Shown: positions 43,807 through 53,349, counted from the first letter of the stretch. The stretch: DNA of 64,000 bases from Methylobacterium sp. (GCA_002928875.1 PERO01000020.1:124001-188000); one strand, 5' to 3'. Numbers and translations are program-made. The notes: a model not told the origin generated them from the letters alone.

Positions 43807-44787
43807 TCAGGCGATCACGCCGCCGAGTTCATCCTCGATATGCACGCGGAGGATCTCGTCGAAGCTCGCCTCGGCACGAAAGCCCAGGGACAGCGCGCGC
43901 CGCGGATCGAAATTGCGCGGCCAGCCCGCGACGAGGCCCTGGATGAACGGATCGGGCTCACGGCGGATGCGCGCCACAACCTTCTCGCCCCCGATGCGCC
44001 GCAAAGCCGCGATCTGCTCGCCGACCGTGCAGGAAAGGCCCGGCATGGTGAGGTTGCGGCGTGGACCCACCATCGCGCCGTCGATGGTCGCGGCATGGAT
44101 CAGGAAGCCCACGGCGCTGCGCGGACTGGCATGCCAGTGCCGCACATCCTCGGAGACAGGCAGCACCGCTTCCTTGCCGGCCAGCGGCTCGCGGCAGATG
44201 TTGGAGAAGAAGCCGGAGGCTGCCTTGTTCGGGGCGCCGGGCCGCACGCAGATCGTCGGCAGGCGGATGCCGATGCCATCGAAGATGCCGCGCCGCGTGA
44301 AATCCGCGAGCAGCAATTCGCCGATCACCTTCTGCGTGCCGTAGCTCGTGAGCGGGGCGTTGAGGAACTCGTCGCCGATCGCGTCCGGATAGGGACCGCC
44401 AAAGGCCGCGATCGACGAGGTGAAGACAACGCGCGGGCGATAGCCGTCACCCACCCGGCGGATCGCCTCGAACAGCATGCGCGTGCCATCGAGATTGATG
44501 CGGTAGCCCTTCTCGAAATCCAGCTCCGCCTCGCCCGAGACGATGGCCGCGAGATGGAAGATCACATCGGGCCGGTCGGCGATCAGCCGTTCGGCCATTC
44601 CGGGCAGCGCGAAGTCGCTTTCCTCGCCATGGACGGGGAAGGCGGCGCCTGCCGGCGCCATGGGCATCACGACGTCATGCAGGCGCATCGCGGCGATCGC
44701 CCGCCCGCCGAGCTGGCCCTCGCGCGCGAGCCGTTCCACCAGCTTGCGGCCGACCATGCCGGCCGCCCCGAGAATGAGAATGTTCAT
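43807..44787 (-). CDS. denD: NAD-dependent epimerase/dehydratase family, D-erythronate dehydrogenase (DenD)-like
   Basis: Extended SDR of 326 residues. Starts MNILILGAAGMVGRKLVERL with the NAD loop GAAGMVG; catalytic region VVFTSSIAAFGG...YGTQK has Tyr and Lys of the YxxxK motif. C-terminal GLVAGWPRNFDPRRALSLGFRAEASFDEILRVHIEDELGG closely resembles DenD, which oxidises D-erythronate at C2 or related sugar acids. The characteristic partners (DUF1537 kinase, PdxA2) are not in the window, so substrate is open. ATG follows the SDR stop by seven bases; last gene of the cluster. Confidence 0.8.
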   Translation of the reverse strand: MNILILGAAGMVGRKLVERLAREGQLGGRAIAAMRLHDVVMPMAPAGAAFPVHGEESDFALPGMAERLIADRPDVIFHLAAIVSGEAELDFEKGYRINLDGTRMLFEAIRRVGDGYRPRVVFTSSIAAFGGPYPDAIGDEFLNAPLTSYGTQKVIGELLLADFTRRGIFDGIGIRLPTICVRPGAPNKAASGFFSNICREPLAGKEAVLPVSEDVRHWHASPRSAVGFLIHAATIDGAMVGPRRNLTMPGLSCTVGEQIAALRRIGGEKVVARIRREPDPFIQGLVAGWPRNFDPRRALSLGFRAEASFDEILRVHIEDELGGVIA

Positions 44788-44794
44788 CGCTGCC

Positions 44795-45541
44795 TCACAA
44801 GGTCCAGCCGCCATCGACGAGATGCGTCCCGCCCGTGGTGAAGGCGCTCTCGTCGGAGGCGAGATAGACCGCGAGCATCGCGACCTCTTCCGCCGTGCCG
44901 AGCCGCCCCATGGGCTGGCGGGCGATGAACATGGCGCGCACCTCCGCTTCGCTCTTGCCGGTGGAGGCAGCCAGAGCCGCGATGCGCCCATCGAGCGACG
45001 GCGATTGCACCGTGCCCGGGCAGATCGCATTGCAGCGCACGCCCTTCGCGATGAAATCCACGGCGATCGCCTTGGTGAGGCCGATCACCGCGGCCTTGGT
45101 GGCCCCATAGACGTAGCGGTTCGGCGCGCCCTTGATGGAGGAGGCGCCGGAGGAGAGATTGATGATGGAGCCGCTACCCTTCGCGAGCATGCCCGGCAGG
45201 AAGGCCTTCGTCATCCGGTGCATCGATTTCACGTTGAGATCGAACGAGAAATCCCAGGCCCTGTCGTCGCATTCGAGGATCGTGCCGTGATGCACGTAGC
45301 CGGCGACATTCGCGAGGATATCGATTCCGCCGACCTTCTCGGCGAAGCGCGCGACCTGCTTGTCCGAGAGCACATCGAGCTTCGCCCTTTTGGCGCGCGG
45401 GATGGCATCGAGCGCCTCGCGGTTGATATCGGTCGCCCATACCGTCGCGCCCTCGGCGATAAAGGCTTGCGCAATCGCCTGCCCGATGCCCGCGCCTGCC
45501 GCCGTGACCACCGCAACCTTGCCCTTCAAACGCCCTGCCAT
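44795..45541 (-). CDS. SDR oxidoreductase, 2-keto-3-deoxy-sugar-acid dehydrogenase-like
   Basis: Classical short-chain dehydrogenase of 248 residues: cofactor loop TAAGAGIGQAIA, Asp in TDIN indicating NAD preference, NVAGYV, catalytic Ser in NLSSGASS, and YVYGATKAAV (YxxxK). The C-terminal half (PGTVQSPSLDGRIAALAAST, MFIARQPMGRLGTAEEVA) matches the group that includes 2-keto-3-deoxy-L-fuconate dehydrogenase and DHRS6. Following an IlvD/Edd dehydratase, which makes 2-keto-3-deoxy acids, this substrate class is sensible. Start chosen at MAGRLKGK with GGAGGATGAC upstream. Confidence 0.85.
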   Translation of the reverse strand: MAGRLKGKVAVVTAAGAGIGQAIAQAFIAEGATVWATDINREALDAIPRAKRAKLDVLSDKQVARFAEKVGGIDILANVAGYVHHGTILECDDRAWDFSFDLNVKSMHRMTKAFLPGMLAKGSGSIINLSSGASSIKGAPNRYVYGATKAAVIGLTKAIAVDFIAKGVRCNAICPGTVQSPSLDGRIAALAASTGKSEAEVRAMFIARQPMGRLGTAEEVAMLAVYLASDESAFTTGGTHLVDGGWTL

Positions 45542-45542
45542 G

Positions 45543-46241
45543 TCATCCTCCCGGCCGCACGCCAGCTTGCGCGAGGCTCTTCTTCTGCTGTCCGGTCGCA
45601 TCGAAGTTTTCCGGTGCGAGCCATGCCTGATAGCCGGCTTTCAACGCCGGCCATTCCTGATCGAGGATCGAGAACCACGCGGTGTCGCGGTTCTTCCCCT
45701 TCGCTACCATGTGCTGGCGGAAGACGCCCTCGAAGCTGAAGCCAAAGCGCTTTGCGGCGCGCTTCGAGGGTTCGTTGCCGTTGTGGCATTTCCACTCGTA
45801 GCGGCGATAGCCGAGCGTCGAGATCGCGTGATCGGCGTGCAGGAACAGGGCCTCGGTGGCGACGCGCGTCCGGGCGATGGACGGCCCCCAATGGATCGAG
45901 CCGATCTCGATCACGCCATGCGTCTGGTCGACGCGCATCGCATCCTGCCGCCCGCCGATGCGGCCCGTCGCGCGCTCCACCACGACATGGCAGAGGATGT
46001 CCGTGCGCTTCGCCTTGGCCTCGATCCAGCTTTGGAAGGTTGGGCGGTCCATCCTCGTTTCGAACAGGAAGAGATGATCCTGCTCTGCCTCGTCGCCCAT
46101 CAGGGCCGCAAAAAGCCCATCGGCATGGCGAACGGGATCGAGCGGTTCGAGCCGCGCGTATTGTCCCTCCAGCACCACGGGCGTGGGGAAAGGCCGGGGC
46201 GTCCAGTGCGCGAGGTCGGCACTCACCCGATCGGCACTCAA
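45543..46241 (-). CDS. GNAT family N-acetyltransferase (RimJ/RimL-like)
   Basis: Acetyltransferase of about 232 residues of the Acetyltransf_3 type. [25 protein letters not shown] opens the domain; [32 protein letters not shown] carries the acetyl-CoA loop, and [33 protein letters not shown] is the typical end. The start is taken as TTG overlapping the dehydratase stop (TTGA), because GAGGGA lies seven bases before it; a GTG five codons on is an alternative. It is embedded between the dehydratase and SDR genes with no gap, but its role in sugar-acid use is unclear. Confidence 0.82.
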   Translation of the reverse strand: MSADRVSADLAHWTPRPFPTPVVLEGQYARLEPLDPVRHADGLFAALMGDEAEQDHLFLFETRMDRPTFQSWIEAKAKRTDILCHVVVERATGRIGGRQDAMRVDQTHGVIEIGSIHWGPSIARTRVATEALFLHADHAISTLGYRRYEWKCHNGNEPSKRAAKRFGFSFEGVFRQHMVAKGKNRDTAWFSILDQEWPALKAGYQAWLAPENFDATGQQKKSLAQAGVRPGG

Positions 46242-48046
46242 TGATTGTCCCTCGGCGTGCCGTGCGTGCGCACGACGCGACGGTATTTCACGGCGTTCTT
46301 CAGCACCATGCCATTGGCGAGGCCATCGACTTCCTTGCGTTGCATGGCCTGCCACGGCGTCTGGCTCTTCGGGAACTTGTAGCCGCCAACGGCCTTGAGT
46401 TCAGCCTGCCGCTTTGCGATTTCCGCTTCGGAGATCAGCATGTTGGCGGAGCGCGTGTTGAGATCGATGCGGATGCGGTCACCCGTCCTGAGGATCGCGA
46501 GATTGCCGCCCGCCGCCGCTTCCGGCGTGGCGTTGAGGATCGAGGGCGAACCGGAGGTGCCGGATTGCCGGCCATCACCCAGGCACGGGAGCGCCTCGAT
46601 GCCCTGCTTGATGAGATAGGCCGGGGGCCGCATGTTCACCACTTCCGCCGCGCCGGGATAGCCGATCGGCCCCGTGCCGCGCATCACCAGGATGCCATCC
46701 GCGCCGATCTTCAACGCCGGATCATCGATGCGATGGTGATAATCCTCCGGCCCGTCAAACACGAAGGCGGTGCCCTCGAAGGCGTTGGGATCCTTCGGGT
46801 TCTCGAGGTAGCGCTTGCGGAACTCGGGCGAGATGACGCTGGTCTTCATGATGGCGCTGTCGAAGAGGTTGCCCTTGAGATTGAGGAAGCCCGCCTTCGC
46901 CTTCATCGGCTCGGCGAAGGGCTTGATCACCCGGCGATCCTCGCTGAAACGGCCGCGATTGTTCTCGCCGAAGGTCTTGCCGTTCACGGTCAGCGCATCC
47001 TCGTGGATGAGGCCCTGCGCGATGAGTTCGGCCGCCACTGCCGGCACGCCGCCCGCGCGATGATACTCCTCGCCGAGATATTCGCCGGCGGGCTGCAGGT
47101 TCACGAGCAGCGGGATCTCGTAGCCGTATTTTTCCCAGTCATCCGCCGTGAGGTCGATGCCAAGATGGCGCGCGATCGCGATCAGGTGGATCGGCGCGTT
47201 GGTCGAGCCACCGATCGCGGAATTCAACCGGATCGCGTTCTCGAAAGCCTTCCGCGTCATGATTTTCGAGGGCACGAGGTTCTCGAACACCATCTCCACG
47301 ATGCGCTTGCCTGTCTCGTAGGAAACCTGCTGGCGCTCGCGATAGGGCGCGGGGATCGCGGCCGAACCCGGCAGGCTCATCCCCAAGGCTTCCGCGAGGC
47401 TGTTCATGGTGGAAGCCGTGCCCATCGTGTTGCAATGGCCGGTGGAGGGCGCCGAGGACGCGACGAGTTCGATGAACTGCTCGTAGTTGATCTCACCCGC
47501 GGCCATCATCTGCCGCGCCTTCCAGACGATGGTGCCGGAGCCAGTGCGCTCGCCGCGGAACCAGCCGTTCAGCATCGGCCCGACATTCATGGAAATCGCC
47601 GGGATATCCACCGTCGCCGCGGCCATCAAAAGCGCCGGCGTGGTCTTGTCGCAGCCTGTCAGCAGCACCACGCCATCGAGCGGATAGCCGTAGAGCACTT
47701 CCACGAGGCCGAGATAGGCGAGGTTGCGATCGAGCGCTGCCGTCGGGCGCTTTCCGGTCTCCTGGATGGGATGGACCGGGAATTCCATCACGATGCCGCC
47801 CGCCTCGCGGATGCCTTCGCGGATGCGCTGGGCCAGAACCACGTGATGCCGGTTGCAGGGCGAGAGATCGGAACCGGTCTGCGCGATGCCGATGATCGGC
47901 TTGCCGGATTGCAGTTCCTCCCGCGTGAGCCCGTAATTCAGGTAGCGCTCGAGGTAGAGCGCGGTCATATCCGGGTTGCCGGGATTGTCGAACCAGTCGC
48001 GCGAGCGAAGTTTGAAGCCTTTGCGCGAAGCCGGTTTCCGGGCCAT
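46238..48046 (-). CDS. IlvD/Edd family sugar-acid dehydratase
   Basis: Iron-sulphur enzyme of 602 residues that dehydrates an aldonate to a 2-keto-3-deoxy acid. Cluster cysteines are Cys64 (SPCN), Cys132 (GCDKT) and Cys205 (GHCNTMGTA); the Mg-binding and catalytic end includes [21 protein letters not shown]. It resembles L-arabonate/D-xylonate-type dehydratases ([22 protein letters not shown]) more than IlvD proper. First gene of an operon with GNAT, SDR and DenD-like genes, together suggesting a non-phosphorylating sugar-acid route; sugar unknown. Confidence 0.88.
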   Translation of the reverse strand: MARKPASRKGFKLRSRDWFDNPGNPDMTALYLERYLNYGLTREELQSGKPIIGIAQTGSDLSPCNRHHVVLAQRIREGIREAGGIVMEFPVHPIQETGKRPTAALDRNLAYLGLVEVLYGYPLDGVVLLTGCDKTTPALLMAAATVDIPAISMNVGPMLNGWFRGERTGSGTIVWKARQMMAAGEINYEQFIELVASSAPSTGHCNTMGTASTMNSLAEALGMSLPGSAAIPAPYRERQQVSYETGKRIVEMVFENLVPSKIMTRKAFENAIRLNSAIGGSTNAPIHLIAIARHLGIDLTADDWEKYGYEIPLLVNLQPAGEYLGEEYHRAGGVPAVAAELIAQGLIHEDALTVNGKTFGENNRGRFSEDRRVIKPFAEPMKAKAGFLNLKGNLFDSAIMKTSVISPEFRKRYLENPKDPNAFEGTAFVFDGPEDYHHRIDDPALKIGADGILVMRGTGPIGYPGAAEVVNMRPPAYLIKQGIEALPCLGDGRQSGTSGSPSILNATPEAAAGGNLAILRTGDRIRIDLNTRSANMLISEAEIAKRQAELKAVGGYKFPKSQTPWQAMQRKEVDGLANGMVLKNAVKYRRVVRTHGTPRDNH

Positions 48047-48276
48047 GGTGGCCTCTCCTCAATCATCATATGTTTACCCAAGCATGCCGCGATGTTCTCG
48101 CAAGATCAACCGGAATTGCGCATGCGAACAAAAACATCCGCAGCCTGTTCCGGCCCATCTTGCAGAAGCCGTCGCTTCTCCGCAGAGTGCGGCGCGGGTG
48201 CCATGCCACCCGTCAACGACCAGAGCCGCCGCAGCGGCCCGAGGAAACGGCCCACGACAAGACCAAGAGGGAGTTC

Positions 48277-49461
48277 ATGCTGGAAATCGTCCCCGCCTTC
48301 GCCCGCATCGGCGAGGAGAATGCCTTCGCGGTTCTCGCCCGCGCCACCGAACTCGCGCGCCAGGGGCGAGACATCATCAATCTCGGCATCGGCCAGCCGG
48401 ATTTCGCGACGCCCGACCATATCGTGGAGGCCGCGATCAAGGCGTTGCGCGACGGCCAGCACGGCTACACACCCGCGACCGGCATCCTGCCCCTGCGCGA
48501 GGCGGTGGCGGCGGATGTGCACCGGCGATTCGGCGCGGAGGTTTCGCCCGAGCGGGTGATGGTCGTGCCCGGCGGCAAGGTGACGATGTTCATGGCCATC
48601 CTGATGTTCGGCCAGCCCGGCGTCGAGATTCTCTACCCCGATCCCGGTTTCCCCATCTATCGCTCGATGATCGAGTTCACGGGCGCCACGCCCATTCCCG
48701 TGCCGATCCGCGAGGAGAACGGCTTTGCCTTCTCGGCGGAAGAGACACTCTCGCTCATCACCCCGCGCACGCGTCTCCTCATCATCAATTCGCCCGCGAA
48801 CCCCACCGGCGGCGTGACACCCAAGGCCGAGATCGACAAGCTCGTCGCGGGTCTCGCGCGCTTCCCCCGCGTCGCGCTGATGTCGGACGAGATCTACGAC
48901 CAGATGACCTATGACGGCGAGGCGCATTGCTCGCTGCTGACTTACCCCGAGATTCGCGATCGCCTCATCCTGCTCAATGGCTGGTCGAAGACCTATGCGA
49001 TGACCGGCTGGCGGATGGGCTGGTCCATCTGGCCCGAAAAGGCCTACGAGGCCGCGCGGAAGCTTGCGGTGAATTCCTTTTCCTGCGTCAACGCGCCGGC
49101 GCAATGGGCAGGGCTCGCGGCGCTGACCGGCCCGCAGGACGACGTCAATCGCATGGTCGCCGAGTTCGATCGTCGCCGGAAGGCCGTGGTGGCGGGGCTC
49201 AACGCGCTGCCGGGCCTCTCCTGCGCGACGCCGAAGGGCGCGTTCTATGCCTTCCCCAATATCAGCCAGACCGGCTGGAAGGCGAAGAAGCTCGCTTCCG
49301 CGCTGCTCGAGAAGGCCGGCATCGCCACCATCGGTGGCCCGGATTTCGGCGTGCATGGCGAGGGCTATATCCGCCTTTCCTACGCGAATTCGCTGGAGAA
49401 TATCGAGCGCGCGCTGGCCCGGATGGGCGAATTCCTCGCGACCGAACAAGCCGCGGCCTGA
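48277..49461 (+). CDS. PLP-dependent aminotransferase, class I/II (AspC/AraT-like)
   Basis: Fold-type I aminotransferase of 394 residues. PLP lysine Lys238 in LNGWSKTYAMTGWRMG, NPTG at 175-178, SDEIYDQMTYDG, and the substrate-arginine region GEGYIRLSYANSLENI. Substrate could be aromatic, alanine or aspartate; indolepyruvate metabolism at 25-28 kb makes an aromatic substrate attractive but unproven. The ATG (MLEIVPAFARI) follows AAGAGGGAG; the upstream open frame is Arg-rich and not family-like. A PaaK-like ligase gene follows after 14 bp. Confidence 0.88.
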   Translation: MLEIVPAFARIGEENAFAVLARATELARQGRDIINLGIGQPDFATPDHIVEAAIKALRDGQHGYTPATGILPLREAVAADVHRRFGAEVSPERVMVVPGGKVTMFMAILMFGQPGVEILYPDPGFPIYRSMIEFTGATPIPVPIREENGFAFSAEETLSLITPRTRLLIINSPANPTGGVTPKAEIDKLVAGLARFPRVALMSDEIYDQMTYDGEAHCSLLTYPEIRDRLILLNGWSKTYAMTGWRMGWSIWPEKAYEAARKLAVNSFSCVNAPAQWAGLAALTGPQDDVNRMVAEFDRRRKAVVAGLNALPGLSCATPKGAFYAFPNISQTGWKAKKLASALLEKAGIATIGGPDFGVHGEGYIRLSYANSLENIERALARMGEFLATEQAAA

Positions 49462-49475
49462 GCCGGAGACAGACG

Positions 49476-50711
49476 ATGCCCAGCCATTTCGACCGGCTCG
49501 AAATCCGCTCGCCCGAGAAGCGCGAGGCCGAGGATTTCCGCACCCTGCGCGCCTTGCTGACCGCGAGCATCGGCAAGGCACCCGCACTGAAGAAGCAGCT
49601 CAGGGGTGTGGAGATCCGCACGCTGAAGGACCGCGCGGCACTCGCGATGGTGCCCGTGTTCCGCAAGAGCGATCTTCTCGCGCTGCAGAAGGCGAAACCG
49701 CCTTTCGCCGGGTTCGCCGCCACGAGAACCGGCGGGCTGAAGCGGCTCCTGATGTCGCCGGGACCGATCTTCGATCCCGAGGGCTATGCGGGCGATTGGT
49801 GGGGCGCGGGCCGCGCCTTCTTCGCCGCCGGCTTCCGGAAAGGCGATGTGGTGCTGAACACCTTCAGCTACCATTTCACGCCGGGCGGCTTCATCATGGA
49901 ATCCGGGGCGCATGCCATCGGCGCGGCGGTCATCCCCGCCGGCCCGGGCCAGACCGAGCAGCAGCTTGAGGCGATCGCGGCCCTGCAGCCCAACGCCTAT
50001 GCCGGCACGCCGGATTTCCTGAAGATCCTGATCGAGAAGGGCCACGAGGCCGGCCGGCCGGTTTCCGGCATCCGCAAGGCGATGGTCTCCGGCGCCGCCT
50101 TCCCGCCGAGCCTGCAGGCTTTCGTGAAGGAGCAGGGCATCACCGCCTGCCAGTGCTACGCCACAGCCGATCTCGGCGTCGTCGCCTATGAGAGCCTCGG
50201 CCAGCCGGGCCTCATCATCAATGAAGGGCTGATCGTCGAGATCGTGAAGCCCGGCACCCACGATCCCGTGCCCGAGGGCGAGGTCGGCGAGATCGTCGTG
50301 ACGCGCCTCAATGCGGATTACCCGCTGCTGCGCTTCGGCACGGGTGACCTCTCGAAGATCATCCCCGGCCAGAGCCCGTGCGGGCGCACCAACCAGCGCC
50401 TCGCGGGCTGGATGGGCCGCGCCGACCAGCGCACGAAGGTGAAGGGCATGTTCGTCGATCCCGCGCAGGTCGAGGCGGTGCGCAAGGCCCATCCCGGCCT
50501 CGGGCGGCTGCGCCTCGTGGTCACGCGCCAGAACGAGCAGGATGCGATGACGCTCCGTGCGGAAAGCGGCGAGGCTTCGCCCGCGCTGATCGCCGCCCTT
50601 GCCGCGAGCCTGCAGGCGCAGACGAAACTCAAGGGCGAGGTGGAGCTGGTCACGCCCGGCTCTCTGCCCAATGACGGAAAGATCATCGCCGACGAACGTC
50701 CGATCGCGTGA
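49476..50711 (+). CDS. Phenylacetate-CoA ligase (PaaK) family adenylate-forming enzyme
   Basis: ANL-superfamily ligase of 411 residues, PaaK subgroup: FRKGDVVLNTFSYHFTPGGFIMESGAHAIGAAVIPAGPG, CYATADLGVVAYES, and RFGTGDLSKIIPGQSPCGR...RADQRTKVKGMFVDPAQV. The full catalytic core and the mobile C-terminal domain are present. Expected reaction: aryl or alkyl acid + CoA + ATP to acyl-CoA. Pairing with an aminotransferase suggests a pathway from an amino acid through its keto acid to a CoA thioester, though no decarboxylase lies between them. The exact acid is unknown. Confidence 0.85.
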   Translation: MPSHFDRLEIRSPEKREAEDFRTLRALLTASIGKAPALKKQLRGVEIRTLKDRAALAMVPVFRKSDLLALQKAKPPFAGFAATRTGGLKRLLMSPGPIFDPEGYAGDWWGAGRAFFAAGFRKGDVVLNTFSYHFTPGGFIMESGAHAIGAAVIPAGPGQTEQQLEAIAALQPNAYAGTPDFLKILIEKGHEAGRPVSGIRKAMVSGAAFPPSLQAFVKEQGITACQCYATADLGVVAYESLGQPGLIINEGLIVEIVKPGTHDPVPEGEVGEIVVTRLNADYPLLRFGTGDLSKIIPGQSPCGRTNQRLAGWMGRADQRTKVKGMFVDPAQVEAVRKAHPGLGRLRLVVTRQNEQDAMTLRAESGEASPALIAALAASLQAQTKLKGEVELVTPGSLPNDGKIIADERPIA

Positions 50712-50786
50712 GGCTCGCGTAAGCAGGGCAACGGGCGCGCTTTTCTTTCGTGACGCGCCCCATGCGATGCCTTACGGAACGAAGCG

Positions 50787-51884
50787 ATGAACAAGCACCA
50801 GCCGATGATCGAAGCTGCGATGACCCGCGAGTTGGAAAAGAGCCGCGAGGCCGAAATGCGCGCCGTGCGGCTGCCGGGGGATCACCCTGCGGTGAAGACC
50901 GGCAAGGTGGGCGTGCTGCTGCTCAATCTCGGCACGCCGGATGGCACCGATTACTGGTCGATGCGGCGTTACCTCAAGGAATTCCTCTCCGATCGTCGCG
51001 TCATCGAGGTGCCGCGCCTGATCTGGTGGCCGCTGCTGAACCTCATCATCCTGACCACGCGTCCGGGCCGGAAGGGCAAGGATTACGCGACGATCTGGAA
51101 CAACGAGAAGAACGAGGGGCCGCTGAAGACCATTACCCGCAATCAGGCGGAGAAGCTCGCCGAGCGCCTGTCGGGGGATGACCGTCTCGTCGTGGATTTC
51201 GCGATGCGCTACGCGAACCCCTCTACGGAAAGCCGCATCCAGGCGCTGAAGGATCAGGGCTGCAACCGCATCCTGCTCGTGCCGCTCTACCCGCATTATG
51301 CCGCCGCGACGACCGCGACCGCCGCCGACCAGGCCTTCCGCGCGCTGATGAAGATGCGCTGGCAACCCTATGTGCGCGTGGCACCGGCCTATGCCGATGA
51401 CCCGGTCTATATCGATGCGCTGGCGAATTCCGTGCGCACCCATCTCGCCGGGCTCGATTGGGAGCCGGAGGTGCTGGTCGCGACCTTCCACGGCATGCCG
51501 GAGAAATATCTCCACAAGGGCGACCCCTACCATTGCGAATGCCAGAAGACCGGCCGCCTGTTGCGCGAGGCGCTGGGCTGGCCGAAGGAGCGCTTCCGCA
51601 TCACCTTCCAGTCGCGCTTCGGCAATGATCCCTGGCTGCAGCCCTACACCGATGAAACGGTCGAGGCGCTCGCGAAATCCGGCGTGAAGCGCATCGCGAT
51701 GATCGCGCCGGGCTTCTCGGCGGATTGCCTCGAGACGCTCGAGGAACTCGACGGCGAGAACCGCGAGATCTTCGAGCATAATGGCGGCGAGCATTTCAGC
51801 TACATCCCCGCGCTGAACGACAGCGAAGGGGGCATGGACGTGATCGAGACCATCGTCCGCCGCGAATTGATGGGCTGGATCTGA
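50787..51884 (+). CDS. hemH: Ferrochelatase
   Basis: Inserts Fe2+ into protoporphyrin IX, last step of protohaem synthesis, at the inner membrane. The 365 residues carry GVLLLNLGTPDGTDYWSMRRYLKEFLSD near residue 42, the metal-site His in TFHGMPEKYLHKGDPY, the CECQKTGRLL region and the catalytic Glu in GFSADCLETLEEL. Length slightly exceeds E. coli HemH because of a charged N-terminal extension of about 30 residues. Several downstream ATGs could also be starts. Confidence 0.95.
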   Translation: MNKHQPMIEAAMTRELEKSREAEMRAVRLPGDHPAVKTGKVGVLLLNLGTPDGTDYWSMRRYLKEFLSDRRVIEVPRLIWWPLLNLIILTTRPGRKGKDYATIWNNEKNEGPLKTITRNQAEKLAERLSGDDRLVVDFAMRYANPSTESRIQALKDQGCNRILLVPLYPHYAAATTATAADQAFRALMKMRWQPYVRVAPAYADDPVYIDALANSVRTHLAGLDWEPEVLVATFHGMPEKYLHKGDPYHCECQKTGRLLREALGWPKERFRITFQSRFGNDPWLQPYTDETVEALAKSGVKRIAMIAPGFSADCLETLEELDGENREIFEHNGGEHFSYIPALNDSEGGMDVIETIVRRELMGWI

Positions 51885-51904
51885 TCCGCCTAGACGGCGC
51901 TGAT

Positions 51905-52783
51905 CTAGACGGCCGCGATGAATTCGGCCGCCGCATCCTGCACGGCACGCGAGACGAGAATGCGGCGATGGCCGAGGCCATCCACCGGCATCAGCCGCGC
52001 GCCCGGCGCACCCGCCAGATCCTCGGCATCCGAGAAGGGAATCTCGCGGTCGTCGCTCGCGTGGATCACCAGCGTTTTCGTGTCCGACCGCGCGAGGAAG
52101 TCCCGGCCCGAGAAACTCGCCATCGGACGGCCGGCGATCTCCAGCACGCGATCCTCGAAGGCCTGATGGCCGCGCGGCGTGAGGCCGAGCGTGTCAGCGA
52201 ATTTCTTGCCGTAGATCTGCATGGTGGCGGGCGCCGCGATCGACACCAGCGCCTTCGCCCGAATGGCGGGGAAGGCATCGATCGCGCCGCCCACGGCCGC
52301 AGCCGCCACCGCGCCGCCGAAGGAATGCGCGATGATGCCGGCGAGCGGTTGCACCCCGCGCACCACGGCGGAGATCGCTTCCACGCCGATCGGGAAATTC
52401 AGAAGCCGGCCGGAGGAGCCGCCATGCGCCGGCATGTCCATCACGATCACGGAGAAGCCGCGTGCAAGGAGCGGCTCCACGAAGCCGGCCATGAAGAGGC
52501 CCTGCCCCGTCCAGCCATGCAACACGAGAACCGTGCCCCGGCCCGTGCCCTCGGGCTCGAAGCGCACGACCTTCACGAAGCCGCAGCCATGCGTCACATG
52601 CGCCGGCTGCCCCTTCGCAAGGACCGCCTCCGCCCGACGGATCCCCGCGCTCTGCCGGTTCACCGGCGCATGCTTCATCGGCGTGCAGAACAGCCGGAAG
52701 GCCAGGCGGCCGGTGAAGCGGGGCGAAACGGTGCTGGAGGCGCGGATGAGCGGCCGGATGACCTTGAGGGCAAGCTGTGCCAT
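51905..52783 (-). CDS. Alpha/beta hydrolase under MarR-type control
   Basis: Serine hydrolase of 292 residues. Oxyanion motif LHGWTG near 89, nucleophile Ser154 in AHSFGGA, acid Asp near 246 (HASDDREIP) and His in LGHRRIL near 270 complete the triad. No signal peptide; substrate unknown (esterase or lactonase likely). Divergent from a MarR gene across 110 bp holding two operators that cover a good hydrolase promoter, so the enzyme probably detoxifies or processes the compound that releases the repressor. Confidence 0.87.
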   Translation of the reverse strand: MAQLALKVIRPLIRASSTVSPRFTGRLAFRLFCTPMKHAPVNRQSAGIRRAEAVLAKGQPAHVTHGCGFVKVVRFEPEGTGRGTVLVLHGWTGQGLFMAGFVEPLLARGFSVIVMDMPAHGGSSGRLLNFPIGVEAISAVVRGVQPLAGIIAHSFGGAVAAAAVGGAIDAFPAIRAKALVSIAAPATMQIYGKKFADTLGLTPRGHQAFEDRVLEIAGRPMASFSGRDFLARSDTKTLVIHASDDREIPFSDAEDLAGAPGARLMPVDGLGHRRILVSRAVQDAAAEFIAAV

Positions 52784-52804
52784 GCTGAACTCCCGAATGG
52801 CGTT

Positions 52805-52820
52805 TGTTCAATCTTGAACA
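52805..52820. promoter_or_regulatory. MarR operator O1 (hydrolase side)
   Basis: Perfect 16-bp palindrome TGTTCAATCTTGAACA (arms TGTTCAA/TTGAACA, 2-bp centre) between the hydrolase and MarR genes. It covers the expected transcription start of the hydrolase gene (near 52813). Form and position are typical of a MarR-dimer site. Confidence 0.75.
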
Positions 52821-52847
52821 TAGTAGTTCAATCCTGAACAAACGCAA
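52820..52847 (-). promoter_or_regulatory. Promoter of the alpha/beta hydrolase gene
   Basis: Read leftwards: TTGCGT, 16 bp, TACTAT, with start predicted near 52813 and a leader of about 30 nt. The spacer contains operator O2 and the start region O1, so repression by promoter occlusion is expected. Confidence 0.55.
52825..52840. promoter_or_regulatory. MarR operator O2 (MarR side)
   Basis: AGTTCAATCCTGAACA repeats the O1 palindrome with one arm slightly degenerate (GTTCA/TGAAC core intact). Its centre is 20 bp from that of O1, two helical turns, so two dimers could bind on the same DNA face. Confidence 0.72.
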
Positions 52848-52893
52848 GCGCCGTTCGGGCCTGTCCATCCCGCGTGAAGGTGCCTGCCAGCCG

Positions 52894-53349
52894 ATGTCCG
52901 AACGCCCCTGGGACCGTCCACGCTTCCGCAACTGGCTCGCGGTGGCCCGCCTGCATGCGATCTGGGAGGTTCGGCTTGGCGCAGCCCTCTCGCCGCATGG
53001 CATCAAGCTCGCGCAGTTCGATATCCTCGCGAACCTCATGCATGAGCCTGGCATCACCCAGCAGCACCTTGCGAAAAGGCTGTTCATCGGACGATCGAAC
53101 CTCTCCATGGCGCTGCCCGAACTGGAGCGCATGGACTGGCTCAGGCGCGAGGGCGACCCCGAGGACAAGCGGATCCGCCGGCTGTTTCTCACGCCACAAG
53201 GGGAGGCCAAGGCGGAACTGGGCCTCGCCGAACAGCTTCGACTGCTCAACGAGATGATGACCGTGCTCTCGAACGAGGAATGCAACCAGTTGGGCGAAAG
53301 CGCGCGCCGCATGGCCGACCATCTGAAGAAGATGCCGGACAACCGCTGA
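52894..53349 (+). CDS. MarR family transcriptional regulator, divergent from hydrolase
   Basis: Predicted repressor of 151 residues. Winged helix at about 45-105: FDILANLMHEPGITQQHLAKRLFIGRSNLSMALPELERMDWLRREGDPEDKRIRRLFLT includes the recognition helix and DxR-type wing. The ATG giving MSERPWDRPRFRN is chosen; an ATG 30 codons upstream lies inside operator O1 and would translate the operators. Autoregulation and control of the hydrolase are inferred from the paired palindromes. Confidence 0.88.
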   Translation: MSERPWDRPRFRNWLAVARLHAIWEVRLGAALSPHGIKLAQFDILANLMHEPGITQQHLAKRLFIGRSNLSMALPELERMDWLRREGDPEDKRIRRLFLTPQGEAKAELGLAEQLRLLNEMMTVLSNEECNQLGESARRMADHLKKMPDNR

